Positions 9,193 to 18,500 of a DNA stretch of 64,000 bases are shown here, piece after piece. The position numbers and the translations under genes are program-made. Source of the stretch: Marivita sp051859345 (GTDB taxonomy: Bacteria; Pseudomonadota; Alphaproteobacteria; Rhodobacterales; Rhodobacteraceae); assembly GCF_051859345.1 (NCBI RefSeq), contig NZ_JBHYFV010000020.1, positions 7,417 through 71,416 of the forward strand. The letters are read 5' to 3'. A model generated the notes under the pieces. The model searched no databases. It was not told the origin of the DNA and saw only the letters and a program-made list of their open reading frames with translations. Position 1 is the first letter of the stretch. The number at the start of each line of letters is the position of its first letter.

Positions 9193-10344
9193 ATGACACA
9201 ACCGCTTTCCGGCATCACCCTCGTGGATCTGACGCATGGTCTGGCGGGCCCCTTCTGTTCGATGACGCTGCGCGATCTCGGCGCACATGTGATCAAGATC
9301 GAACGCCCCGGAAAAGGTGATGATACGCGCAGCTTTCCACCGTTCTCCAGCGGCAGATCCGCGTATTTTGCAGCCCTTAACCATGGCAAGAAGTCCATTG
9401 CCCTGAACCTCAAGGCCGACCCGGACCGACACATCTTCGAACGGCTTCTGGGGCGCGCCGATGTGATCCTCGAAAACCACCGCCCTGGCGCGATGGAGCG
9501 ACTGGGCTATGGCTGGGACGATCTGCACGCGCAGTTTCCCAGGCTGATCTATGGCGCGGTTTCGGGTTTTGGTCACACCGGACCGGATGCCAAACGACCC
9601 TCCTACGATATCGTCGCGCAGGCGCGTGGCGGCGTGATGTCGATCACCGGCGAAAAGGGCCGCGACCCGGTGCGCGTGGGCGCGTCTATCGGAGATATCG
9701 CGGCGGGCATGTTCCTGAGCCAGGGTGTGCTCGCTGCCCTCATGGATCGCGACCGCTCCGGCATCGGGCGCAAGATCGACGTGTCGATGCTGGACAGCCA
9801 ACTGGCCCTTCTGGAACAGGCCATTGCCACCACCACGCTCACCGGAACCCCACCGAAGCCCTCGGGCGCGCGCCACCCGTCGATTGCCCCGTTCGAGACG
9901 TTTCATGCCTCTGACGGTCTGTTCGTGATCGCCGCCGGCAACGATGTGCTGTTCGAAAAACTCTGTGTCGCGTTGGACCTTCCCCTGTCCGATGATCCCA
10001 GATTTGCCACCAACCCGTCGCGCGTCGAAAACGCCCGCCTGCTCAAACGGCTGATCGAGGCGATCACCATCGACAAGACCCGTGCCTATTGGATCGCGCG
10101 GCTTGGCGCGGCGGGGATTCCCAGCGGTCCGATCCAGAATGTCGAACAGGTTCTGCGCGACCCGCAGATCCTTGCGCGCAACATGGTGGTGGATGTGCTT
10201 GACCGCAACGGACGCCCGGCCTTCAAGGCGGCGGGCAACCCGATCAAGATGACCGGACTGGGTGATCCCAGCGTGCGCTCGGCCGCACCCGATCTGGACG
10301 GCGACCGGGGCGAGATCCTGCGCTGGCTGGGGGGCAAGGATTAA
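9193..10344 (+). CDS. CaiB/BaiF-type (class III) CoA transferase
   Basis: Family III CoA transferase moving CoA between carboxylic acids. 383 residues, the usual single-copy length. It opens QPLSGITLVDLTHGLAGPF, the conserved family start, followed by DLGAHVIKIERPGKGDDTR and YFAALNHGKKSIALNLK. DVILENHRPGAMERLGYG contains the region just after the catalytic aspartate seen in family members, and YDIVAQARGGVMSITGE is the standard second motif. The acyl substrate cannot be inferred from the neighbours (agmatinase upstream, a RACo-like protein downstream). Confidence 0.9.
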   Translation: MTQPLSGITLVDLTHGLAGPFCSMTLRDLGAHVIKIERPGKGDDTRSFPPFSSGRSAYFAALNHGKKSIALNLKADPDRHIFERLLGRADVILENHRPGAMERLGYGWDDLHAQFPRLIYGAVSGFGHTGPDAKRPSYDIVAQARGGVMSITGEKGRDPVRVGASIGDIAAGMFLSQGVLAALMDRDRSGIGRKIDVSMLDSQLALLEQAIATTTLTGTPPKPSGARHPSIAPFETFHASDGLFVIAAGNDVLFEKLCVALDLPLSDDPRFATNPSRVENARLLKRLIEAITIDKTRAYWIARLGAAGIPSGPIQNVEQVLRDPQILARNMVVDVLDRNGRPAFKAAGNPIKMTGLGDPSVRSAAPDLDGDRGEILRWLGGKD

Positions 10345-10359
10345 GCCCGTTCAACGGGC
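10345..10359 (+). terminator. Hairpin directly after the CoA-transferase stop
   Basis: GCCCG-TTCAA-CGGGC begins at the base after the stop codon and is followed by TTGCCC. The stem is short and the T-run poor, so it is a weak candidate terminator. A very similar AGCCCGTT...AACGGGCT hairpin follows the M32 peptidase at 26882. Confidence 0.45.
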
Positions 10360-10782
10360 TTGCCCGCCCCACCGAACGCCGGGTTTCCAAATCCTTAACG
10401 CTCTGGCTGCACCTTCCCCCACACAAAAGCTTTTGAGCGGGAAGGGTCACTCCCATGCCGCGACATGTGAACTGACATCGCTCTCAATCGCCCCAACCGG
10501 GGCCGACCATGAGAGACCGGTCCCAAAAGGCCCCTCACCGGGGGTACAGGTCCAAAGCCATTGGCTTTGCGGAACGAGAGCAGTGTCAGGCCCAAGGGGC
10601 GGCGCCGCTTCCATGACCACCATACGACCTGAGCACCGGGCGGTTCCCTCCGCACCGGCGCGCAGGCATGTCCGGCGTTAAGCCAAGTCATGCCGCTCTG
10701 CATAAACATTATGACGCAATTCACCTTTTTCCCGGCGCGCGGACCGCTATGGTCCCGAACAACCGTGAACAAAGGGATTCCC
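10360..10782. other. Intergenic region, 423 bases, no gene seen
   Basis: Between the CoA transferase and the RACo-like gene. Reading frames here lack a ribosome site and coding character. I looked for cobalamin and SAM-type riboswitch landmarks, because the next gene belongs to a corrinoid-activator family, and found none. GC-rich inverted repeats around 10493-10560 may form structure, but I cannot assign them. Confidence 0.5.
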
Positions 10783-12831
10783 ATGTCCAGCCAAGACCCG
10801 CTCGTCGTCTTTACCCCCTCCGGCAAACGTGGCCGGTTTCCCGTCGGCACCCCGGTGTTGACGGCCGCACGGCAGCTTGGGGTCGATCTCGACAGCGTCT
10901 GTGGCGGGCGGGGCATCTGTTCCAAGTGCCAGATCACGCCGGGCTATGGCGAGTTCTCCAAACACGGAGTCACCGCCCGTGACGGCGCGCTGTCGGACTG
11001 GAACGCGGTCGAGGCGCGGTACGACGAAAAGCGCGGGCTGAAGCAGGGCCGCCGTCTGGGCTGCCAGGCACGCGTGCAGGGCGACATCGTCATCGACGTG
11101 CCGCCCGAATCCCAGGTCCACCGGCAGGTCGTGCGCAAGGCCGCAAGCGCCCGCGTGATCAAGATGGACCCGGCCACCCGGCTTTACTACATCGTCGTCG
11201 ATGAGCCCGATATGCACACGCCCACCGGCGATCTGGAACGTGTCGCGCGCGCGCTCAAGGACCAGTGGGAGATCCCCGAGATCACCTGCGCCTTCCCCGC
11301 TCTGACCAAGCTGCAAACCACTCTGCGCAAAGGCAAATGGGCGATCACCGTGGCGCTACACAAGACCAGCGCCGACGCCACGCCGCAGATCATCGCGACA
11401 TGGCCCGGCCTGCATGAAACCGGGCTCTACGGGCTGGCCATCGACCTCGGCTCCACCACCGTCGCCGCGCACCTGACCAATCTCGACACCGGCGAAGTGG
11501 TGGCAAGCTCGGGCATCATGAACCCGCAGATCCGCTTTGGCGAAGACCTGATGAGCCGCGTGTCCTACGCCATGATGAACCCCGGCGGCGACGTTGAGAT
11601 GACCCGCGCGGTGCGCGATGCGATCAACGTCTTGGCCGAGGAAATCGCCAAGGAGGCGGGCATACCGACCAGCCTCATTCTGGAAACCGTGTTTGTCTGC
11701 AACCCCGTCATGCACCACCTGCTGCTGGGCATCGACCCCGTCGAACTCGGCCAGGCACCCTTTGCGCTGGCCACGTCGAACCACCTCAACCTGACCGCCC
11801 GCGATCTGGACCTGACCACCCTGCCCGCGTCGGCGCAGATCTACATCCTGCCCTGCATCGCGGGCCATGTCGGGGCCGATGCCGCCGCGGTGGCGCTGTC
11901 GGAGCAGCCGGGCAATTCCGAAGACCTCGTGTTGATCGTCGATGTGGGCACCAATGCGGAAATCCTGCTGGGCAACACCACCCGCGTGCTGGCCTGTTCG
12001 TCGCCCACCGGCCCCGCCTTCGAAGGCGCGCAGATCTCAAGCGGCCAACGCGCCGCCCCCGGTGCCATCGAGGCGATCCGCATTGACCCCGAAACCCGCG
12101 AACCGCGCTTCCGCGTCATCGGCTGTGACAAGTGGTCGGATGAGGACGGCTTCTGGGACGAGACCGCCGCCACCGGCATCACCGGCATCTGCGGCTCTGG
12201 CATCATCGAGGCGGTGGCCGAACTGCGCATCGCAGGGCTGCTCGACCCCTCGGGCCTGATCGGATCGGCGGCGCAGACCGGGACCGACCGCTGCTTTGCC
12301 GAAGGGCGCACCAACGCCTACCTGATCCATGACGCCACGGACCAAGGCGGACCGCGCATCACCGTCACCCAAGGCGACATCCGCGCGATCCAGCTGGCCA
12401 AATCCGCGCTCTACGCGGGCGCGCGGCTGCTCATGGACGAGATGGGTGTGGACGTGGTGGACCGCGTGGTGCTGGCGGGTGCGTTCGGCGCGCATATCTC
12501 AGCGAAACACGCGATGGTGCTGGGGATGATCCCGGACGTGCCTCTGGACAAGGTGAGCAGCGCCGGCAACGCCGCAGGCACCGGGGCGCGCATCGCGCTC
12601 TGCAATCTGGCCGCACGGGCCGAGATCGAACGCATTGTGCGCCAGATCACCAAGGTCGAAACCGCCATCGAGCCGCGCTTTCAGGAACATTTCGTCGCCG
12701 CCAACGCCATCCCCCACGCCACCGACCCGTTCCCCGAACTGGGCAAGGTGGTGACGCTGCCCGTCGTCGGGTTCAACACGCAGGGGGATGGGAGTGACGG
12801 CGGTCGGGTGAGGAGAAGGCGGCGGGGGTGA
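10783..12831 (+). CDS. 2Fe-2S ferredoxin/ASKHA-domain protein (RACo-like corrinoid-activating family, DUF4445)
   Basis: About 682 residues. The N-terminal 2Fe-2S ferredoxin domain (1-100) has four cysteines, Cys40, Cys46, Cys49 and Cys94, in the C-x5-C-x2-C...C pattern. A linker domain follows, then a C-terminal ASKHA ATPase-like fold starting AIDLGSTTVAAHL (~220) with VDVGTNAEILLG and GSGIIEAVAEL. This architecture is that of reductive activators of corrinoid proteins (RACo/RamA), which restore Co(I) in methyl-transfer enzymes at ATP cost. The start at 10783 has AAAGGG upstream. No corrinoid protein or methyltransferase gene is adjacent, so its partner must be elsewhere. The C terminus is a basic RRRRR tail. 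Confidence 0.8.
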   Translation: MSSQDPLVVFTPSGKRGRFPVGTPVLTAARQLGVDLDSVCGGRGICSKCQITPGYGEFSKHGVTARDGALSDWNAVEARYDEKRGLKQGRRLGCQARVQGDIVIDVPPESQVHRQVVRKAASARVIKMDPATRLYYIVVDEPDMHTPTGDLERVARALKDQWEIPEITCAFPALTKLQTTLRKGKWAITVALHKTSADATPQIIATWPGLHETGLYGLAIDLGSTTVAAHLTNLDTGEVVASSGIMNPQIRFGEDLMSRVSYAMMNPGGDVEMTRAVRDAINVLAEEIAKEAGIPTSLILETVFVCNPVMHHLLLGIDPVELGQAPFALATSNHLNLTARDLDLTTLPASAQIYILPCIAGHVGADAAAVALSEQPGNSEDLVLIVDVGTNAEILLGNTTRVLACSSPTGPAFEGAQISSGQRAAPGAIEAIRIDPETREPRFRVIGCDKWSDEDGFWDETAATGITGICGSGIIEAVAELRIAGLLDPSGLIGSAAQTGTDRCFAEGRTNAYLIHDATDQGGPRITVTQGDIRAIQLAKSALYAGARLLMDEMGVDVVDRVVLAGAFGAHISAKHAMVLGMIPDVPLDKVSSAGNAAGTGARIALCNLAARAEIERIVRQITKVETAIEPRFQEHFVAANAIPHATDPFPELGKVVTLPVVGFNTQGDGSDGGRVRRRRRG

Positions 12832-13116
12832 TGGGCTTGGCGTAGGGTGGGTTTTCGACCCTTTTGCTGAACTTAGATTTTCCAATTCATTGCATGGCCA
12901 CAAACTAACTGACACCCGCCGTCGCGCTAGCGGCGGCGACGCGTCCGCCCGCCCGCCCCACGGCGGGCGCGTTCCGCACCCGCCCAGGCGAACGCTTGTT
13001 CTGCGATCCATCGTGGCGGCAAACTGTAGGGTGCGTGATCTCACGCACCACCCGATCCCCCTCACCCCCCACCTCTTGACGCCCCACACACCCAAGCGTA
13101 TCTCAGCCTCCAGAGC
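12832..13116. other. Intergenic region with GTAGGGTG-type inverted repeats
   Basis: 285 bases without a gene. It holds GTAGGGTGGGTTTTCGACCC near 12843 and a hairpin GTGCGTG-ATCT-CACGCAC at 13031-13048 preceded by GTAGG, both of the kind found as scattered intergenic repeats in many proteobacteria, plus a GC-rich block near 12930-12980. They may be remnants of repetitive extragenic elements. Confidence 0.4.
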
Positions 13117-13190
13117 GCGGGTATGGTGAAAAGGTATCACGCGAGCTTCCCAAGCTTAAGTTACGGGTTCAATTCCCGTTACCCGCTCCA
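13117..13190 (+). tRNA. tRNA-Gly (anticodon CCC)
   Basis: A complete cloverleaf with encoded CCA. The acceptor stem GCGGGTA/TACCCGC is perfect (7 bp); D stem GTGA/TCAC with loop AAAGGTA; T stem ACGGG/CCCGT with loop TTCAATT. The anticodon loop TTCCCAA gives anticodon CCC at 13149-13151, reading GGG. The anticodon stem CGAGC/GCTTA is weak, with one C-A mismatch at the base and one G-U pair. T54-T55-C56 is present. It marks the left edge of a low-GC islet. Confidence 0.9.
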
Positions 13191-13248
13191 GATACCCCGC
13201 ATAAGACGCTAATTGGTAAATTTGACGCTTTTAGAAGCGCACCAGATA
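13185..13248 (+). repeat. 12-base direct repeat at the tRNA-Gly 3' end (possible attachment scar)
   Basis: GCTCCAGATACC at 13185-13196 covers the last bases of the tRNA, and GCACCAGATACC occurs at 13237-13248 (11 of 12 identical). Duplication of a tRNA 3' end is what site-specific integration leaves behind, but the copy is short, and I see no integrase. Confidence 0.3.
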
Positions 13249-13328
13249 CCATGGTGGGAAAATCTGGAACGCCTTGGGCAGTCCTGGAGCACGATCCCCA
13301 GAGGAATCTCCAGAGTGCCGGCAGGTCA

Positions 13329-13550
13329 TTAGGGCGTGGAGATGTCATGAGACGTGAGATTTGCGCTGCTATCCGCCAGCGCAAGCTGGTATCCTTCCTC
13401 CCCAAGGGAAGCCGCCGCGATCAGACCGTCCAGCGGATTATCTTCCGTCACGAGACGTACAGAGTTCGATTGCCCGGTGGCATACTGATGAGAACCGACA
13501 ATCAGTGTGGCGTCAGCGGACCAAAGCCGAAAGCTCATGATAATGACCAA
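13329..13550 (-). CDS. Hypothetical protein, 73 residues (doubtful)
   Basis: A small frame 12 bases downstream of the DUF4214 gene on the same strand. It would start with TTG at 13550 preceded by GAGG, or with ATG at 13538. The sequence has a protein-like look (SVRLVTEDNPLDGLIAAAS, GEEGYQLALADSSAN), with no membrane segment and no domain I recognise. It could be a real companion gene, a fragment of a decayed gene of the islet, or spurious. The rest of 13191-13562 contains nothing I can name. Confidence 0.35.
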   Translation of the reverse strand: MVIIMSFRLWSADATLIVGSHQYATGQSNSVRLVTEDNPLDGLIAAASLGEEGYQLALADSSANLTSHDISTP

Positions 13551-13562
13551 CGTTGACCTCGA

Positions 13563-14294
13563 CTAGACGTCCGGTTCCGAAGGTGTCAGTCCAATCAGCG
13601 CGACGCTTTCACTGGGGTCACTGGCGACGAGGGCGGGTGCAGCGGTCTTATACATCGGCACTGTGTCATCGTGGACATCCGCAATGTCAAACACTTCCGT
13701 CCGATCGGTCGTGAAGTAAATGAAGTCGCCCAAGTCCGCCTTGGCTGAGTCCACAGAGTTCCTGTCATCGGTGACGTCCGCGATGATCACGTTTGCGCTT
13801 GCGCGGGCGGGCGCATCGTTCTGGTAATCGACTTCCGCTTGTTCTGCTGCGTCCGTCCAATAAACCGCAACTTCGATCTTGTTTTGAATGGTGGTCAGAT
13901 CATTGCCCTCAGTCGAATTTTGGGCGCCGCCGACGATCTCAAGAATAATTTGGCCAATGTCGACCCCACTGTCGTCGCCAATTCTTTGCTGTAGAACATC
14001 GCTCCAGAATTTTCGGCCGGCAGGATCAGGCGGGCGATTGAACAGGTTGAGATAAACCTGGGTGATAAAGTCATTCGCGGACGTCGAAGATGGATTTGAC
14101 AGGAAATCGAACGCGTCCAAGGCTTCGGGTTGAGACGCAAAATCTGTTGCGGCTTCAGTCAGCGAAAGGGCTTGTGACGTGTAAACCGCGCTCCAGAAAT
14201 CGAGGCCTTCCGGATCTGCTGCTCGCTCAAAATATCCAATATAGATCGCCGAAAGCGCTTCTGCAGCTGGCAAGTCTCCAAGATTCAAGACCAT
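13563..14294 (-). CDS. DUF4214-domain protein
   Basis: 243 residues, probably extracellular. Two DUF4214-like modules are visible: IYIGYFERAADPEGLDFW (about 17-34) and VYLNLFNRPPDPAGRKFW (about 80-97), with the hallmark Y-x3-F-x-R-x-x-D-x-x-G-x-x-F-W. In larger proteins these modules sit beside RTX repeats and type I secretion signals; here they stand alone with an acidic C terminus and no glycine-rich RTX nonapeptides. The start at 14294 is supported by AAGGAG six bases upstream; 14321 is an alternative. The base composition (about 42% GC over 13861-13920 by my count) is far below neighbouring genes, suggesting acquisition. Confidence 0.75.
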   Translation of the reverse strand: MVLNLGDLPAAEALSAIYIGYFERAADPEGLDFWSAVYTSQALSLTEAATDFASQPEALDAFDFLSNPSSTSANDFITQVYLNLFNRPPDPAGRKFWSDVLQQRIGDDSGVDIGQIILEIVGGAQNSTEGNDLTTIQNKIEVAVYWTDAAEQAEVDYQNDAPARASANVIIADVTDDRNSVDSAKADLGDFIYFTTDRTEVFDIADVHDDTVPMYKTAAPALVASDPSESVALIGLTPSEPDV

Positions 14295-14665
14295 TCTGAA
14301 CTCCTTGGTTACACTATTCATGACAAAGAGCAGCAGCTCCCGTTACGCCTATGTAGCCATCATCCTTTTGGAATGCGACCATTCCAGGGGCAGGATTGGC
14401 AGCCAATCAGGTCCGATGCACCGTCCGAGACCTCAAGGCACATGTGTTGAATGATTGGCTAACGGAAAAGACCTTTTGTCCATCAAACATGATGGATCGG
14501 TCATGCAAAGACTTGCGCCCCGCCGAGGTGTCATGTTCTCGGTCCCCGCAGACAGGGTTTGGCACGGCGCTTCTTTTCTGCAAAACTCGGTCACATTGTA
14601 TCTTGTCGATTATCGGCGGTGCCTGCCGTCGACAAAGTTGTTGGTCTCCTGAAAGGCCGGTGCGC
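14295..14665. other. Intergenic region, 371 bases, no gene seen
   Basis: Separates the divergent DUF4214 and cysteine-rich genes. It is AT-richer than the rest of the window, like the islet. It presumably holds both promoters; no motif stands out and no frame has convincing coding character. Confidence 0.5.
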
Positions 14666-15583
14666 ATGCCCATACCTGTTTTTGCAAAACCCCGTCACGG
14701 TCCTCCTGCGACCTGCGCCTTTTGTCGGCGCGTCCTGCAAGACACCGATGACGCAGAGGCCGAAATCTGCGGACGGCCCGAATGCCAGACACGCAAACGT
14801 GTCCACGAATCCACGGCATTGGCGCGTGAAAACACCAGGATCTACGCGCTTTGGCTCAAGCGCACCAAACGCCGGACGCGGGGGGTGATCAAAAAGGCTG
14901 CCGCTGACATCGGTCAACCGGATTTGCGGAACATCGCCTATGGTCTGGCCCCTCATATCGATATGCCGATGGAGGCACTGCCACCGGACCGCCGCGCCGC
15001 CTTTGAAGCCCATCTGCGCAGTGTCATCGCCGAGAGCTTCGACACATCTCCCGAGCCACCGGCCCCTCCGGATGCGGACCCCGACTACACGCACCGCCGC
15101 GCGGAAGAGGTGCCGGACCCGTTTGTCATCAATGCCAGCTGCATCGCCTGTCAGGGGAGCTGTTGCATGCAGGGCGGCGGCAGCCATGCCTTCCTGACGA
15201 AAGAAACCATTGCCTACACCAGGTGGCGCCGTCCGGATCTGTCGCAGGACGAGATCTTTCAGACCTATCTTTCCTATTTCCCCAAAAGATCCACCCTGGG
15301 CAGCTGTGTCTATCACGGCGAACAGGGCTGTACGCTCGAGCGGCAGCTGAGAGCGAATATCTGCAACAGCTTCCAGTGTTCGTTCCGCCGTTCCCTGATG
15401 GCGGAACATGCCCGAAAACCGCAGAACGGCGCGGTTGTGGCCGGGATTTCGCGCGACCATACCGATGACCCCTCGGCGGGGGCACCCTATCTGCGGGTTG
15501 TGTCGGTGTCGGCCAACAACGAGGTCCGGGTTCATACCGAACTGAGCTTGCCGCAGCTGCGCAAGGATCGCGAGACGCCATAG
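14666..15583 (+). CDS. Cysteine-rich protein with two putative metal-binding regions
   Basis: 305 residues, cytoplasmic by appearance. The N terminus has C17-x2-C20 and C35-x4-C40, a zinc-ribbon-like set. After a basic helical stretch (KRTKRRTRGVIKKAAADIG) and a proline-rich linker near 130-150 comes CIACQGSCCMQGG, then SCVYHGEQGC and ICNSFQCSF. The second half resembles the C-x2-C-x3-C-C style of YkgJ-type zinc/iron-chelating domains, but the identity is not certain. The start at 14666 has GAAAGG nine bases upstream. It stands alone, convergent with mfd. No enzymatic role can be assigned. Confidence 0.65.
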   Translation: MPIPVFAKPRHGPPATCAFCRRVLQDTDDAEAEICGRPECQTRKRVHESTALARENTRIYALWLKRTKRRTRGVIKKAAADIGQPDLRNIAYGLAPHIDMPMEALPPDRRAAFEAHLRSVIAESFDTSPEPPAPPDADPDYTHRRAEEVPDPFVINASCIACQGSCCMQGGGSHAFLTKETIAYTRWRRPDLSQDEIFQTYLSYFPKRSTLGSCVYHGEQGCTLERQLRANICNSFQCSFRRSLMAEHARKPQNGAVVAGISRDHTDDPSAGAPYLRVVSVSANNEVRVHTELSLPQLRKDRETP

Positions 15584-15596
15584 ACGGAGGTCGGGG

Positions 15597-18500
15597 TCAG
15601 GCTTTCGCGGTCTGCGCCTCTTTGACCTTCTTCGCCAGATCCTGCGCAATCGAGAACGCACCCTTGATCTTGTCGCTGTCCTTGGCCCAGTCGCGGCGGA
15701 CGACGATCTTGTTGTCCTTGACCTTGGCCAGCCCACGTTGGTCATGGATGAACGCGACAAGCCCCTCTGGAGACGCGAACTTGTCCTTGTGGAACTGGAT
15801 CGTCGCGCCCTTGGGCCCGCCGTCAAGCTTGGCAATCCCGGCGCGTTTGCACATCGCCTTGATCCGCACCACCAGCATGAGCGTGTTCACCTCGCGCGGG
15901 AGTTTGCCGAAGCGGTCGATCAGCTCGGCGGCAAAGCCCTCCAGCTCTACCTTGGTCGACAGCGACGACAGGCGACGATACAGGCCAAGGCGCACGTCGA
16001 GATCCGGCACATAGGCTTCGGGGATCAGCACCGGCACGCCGAGGTTGATCTGTGGTGCCCATTGATCATCCGCCTCTGACAACCCTTCCATCTCGCCGGA
16101 CTTGATCTTGGCAATCGCCTCTTCCAGCATGGATTGGTACAACTCGTACCCCACATCGCGCATCTGGCCGGATTGTTCTTCCCCCAAGAGGTTGCCCGCA
16201 CCGCGAATATCAAGGTCCTGGCTGGCCAGCGTGAAGCCTGCCCCCAGCGTGTCGAGGCTGCCCAGAACGCGCAGGCGCTTCTCGGCGGCAGTGGTCAGCT
16301 TGGCACGCGGTTTCGTCGTCAGATAGGCATAGGCGCGGGTTTTCGAGCGCCCCACCCGGCCGCGGATCTGGTAGAGCTGGCTGAGGCCGAACATGTCCGC
16401 ACGATGAATGATCATGGTGTTGGCTGTCGGGATATCCAGACCGGATTCGACAATTGTGGTCGCCAGCAGCACATCGTATTTGCCATCGTAAAACGCGTTC
16501 ATCCGCGTATCCAGTTCGCCCGCCGCCATCTGGCCATGGGCGATGACATAAGACACCTCGGGCACCTGGTCGCGCAGGAAATCCTCGATTTCGGGCAGGT
16601 CGCTGATGCGGGGCACCACGAAGAAGCTTTGACCCCCGCGATAATGTTCCCGCAGCAGCGCCTCGCGGATGGTGACCGTGTCGAATTCGCTGACATAGGT
16701 CCGGATCGCCAGACGGTCCACCGGTGGCGTGCCGATGATGCTCAGATCACGCACACCTGACAGCGACAATTGCAGCGTGCGTGGGATCGGCGTGGCGGTC
16801 AGCGTCAGCACATGGATGTCCGTGCGCAACTGCTTGAGTCGCTCCTTGTGGCTCACCCCAAAATGTTGTTCCTCGTCGATGATCAGCAGGCCGAGGTTCT
16901 GGAACCGGACGCCTTTGGCCAGCAGCGCGTGTGTGCCGACCACGATATCCACCGTGCCGCGCGCCATACCGTCCTTGGTGGCTTGTGCATCCTTGGTGGA
17001 AACAAACCGCGACAAGGGTCTGACTTCCAAAGGAAATCCGCGAAACCGTTCAGCAAAACTCTTGTAGTGCTGACGCGCCAGAAGCGTGGTCGGCGCGATC
17101 ACCGCGACCTGCACACCGGACATGGCGGCGACAAAGGCCGCGCGCATCGCAACCTCGGTCTTGCCGAAGCCCACATCGCCACAGATCAACCGGTCCATCG
17201 GTTGGCCGGAATGCATGTCTGCCATCACGTCTTCGATTGCGCGCAGCTGATCGTCGGTTTCCTGATACGGGAACCGGGCCGAAAACGAATCCCACGCGCC
17301 CGGTGGCGGGTCCATGATCGGGGCCTTGCGCAAGGCACGTTCGGCCGCCACGCGGATGAGCTTGTCCGCCATTTCGCGGATACGCTCCTTGAGCTTGGCT
17401 TTCTTGGCCTGCCACGCGCCACCCCCCAGCTTGTCGAGCAAGCCTTCGTCATGGCCATAACGCGACAAAAGCTCGATATTCTCGACCGGAAGGTAAAGCC
17501 TTGACCGTTCGGCGTATTCCAGCAGCAGGCATTCATGCGCAGCACCCGCCGCAGTGATCACCTCCATGCCCAGATAGCGTCCGATGCCGTGATCCACATG
17601 GACCACCAGATCGCCAGGAGACAGGGATTGCGTCTCGGTCAGGAAATTCTCGGCCTTGCGCCGTTTCTTCGGGGACCGGATCAGACGGTCGCCAAGAACG
17701 TCCTGTTCAGAAATGACCGTGATCCGCGCGTCTTTGCCAACAACGCCCCAAGGCGCCTCGAACCCATGTTCCAGCGGCCAAACCGTCAGGTGAAGCCCGC
17801 GTTTGCCAACCCGCGTCGCGTTGTTGACCGGGATTGCCTCGGCCAGCCCTTCGTCTTCGATCAATCCGGTCAGCCGTTCGCGCGCCCCTTCCGAATAAGA
17901 CGCGATCAGGACCGGACCATCCATCATCTTCTTGCGCACATGATCGACTAACGCGCTGAAAAGGCTTATATTTTCCTGTTGTCTCTCAGGTGAAAAATTG
18001 CGCCCGATGCGCCCACCTGCATCCACCACACCGGGGCCAGAGGCCTGCGGCAGCGGATGAAACTGCACCACACGCCGGTCGCCAAGGGCTTTGATCCAGG
18101 CCGCATCGTCCAGATAAAGCTGATCTGGCGGCACCGGTTTATACACCGTGTCCATGCGCGATTTCTGCGACAGGGCCACCTTGCGGGTCTCGTATTGATC
18201 CACGATCCCGTCCCAGCGCGACAGCCGCGCGGCGGTGATCTGATCGTCCTGCGTGATCGGAACTCCGGGTAGGTAGTCAAACAGGGTCTCGAGCCGTTCG
18301 TGAAAGAACGGAAGCCAATGTTCCATCCCCTGCTGCTTGCGCCCTGCGCTGACGGCTTCGTAAAGCGGATCGTCGCTGCCTGCCGCGCCGAATTCGATCC
18401 GGTAATTCTGCCGGAACCGGGTGATCGCGGCCTCATCGAGGATGACCTCGGAGACCGGTGCCAGTTCCACCACGTCAAGTTTCTCGGTGGTCCGCTGGGT

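Noticed and set aside
10360..10782. Riboswitch ahead of the RACo-like gene
   Set aside because: Looked for cobalamin, SAM and glycine riboswitch core sequences on both strands and found no convincing match.
13117..14665. Complete prophage or integrative element at tRNA-Gly
   Set aside because: No integrase, structural or replication genes; only a short low-GC islet remains.
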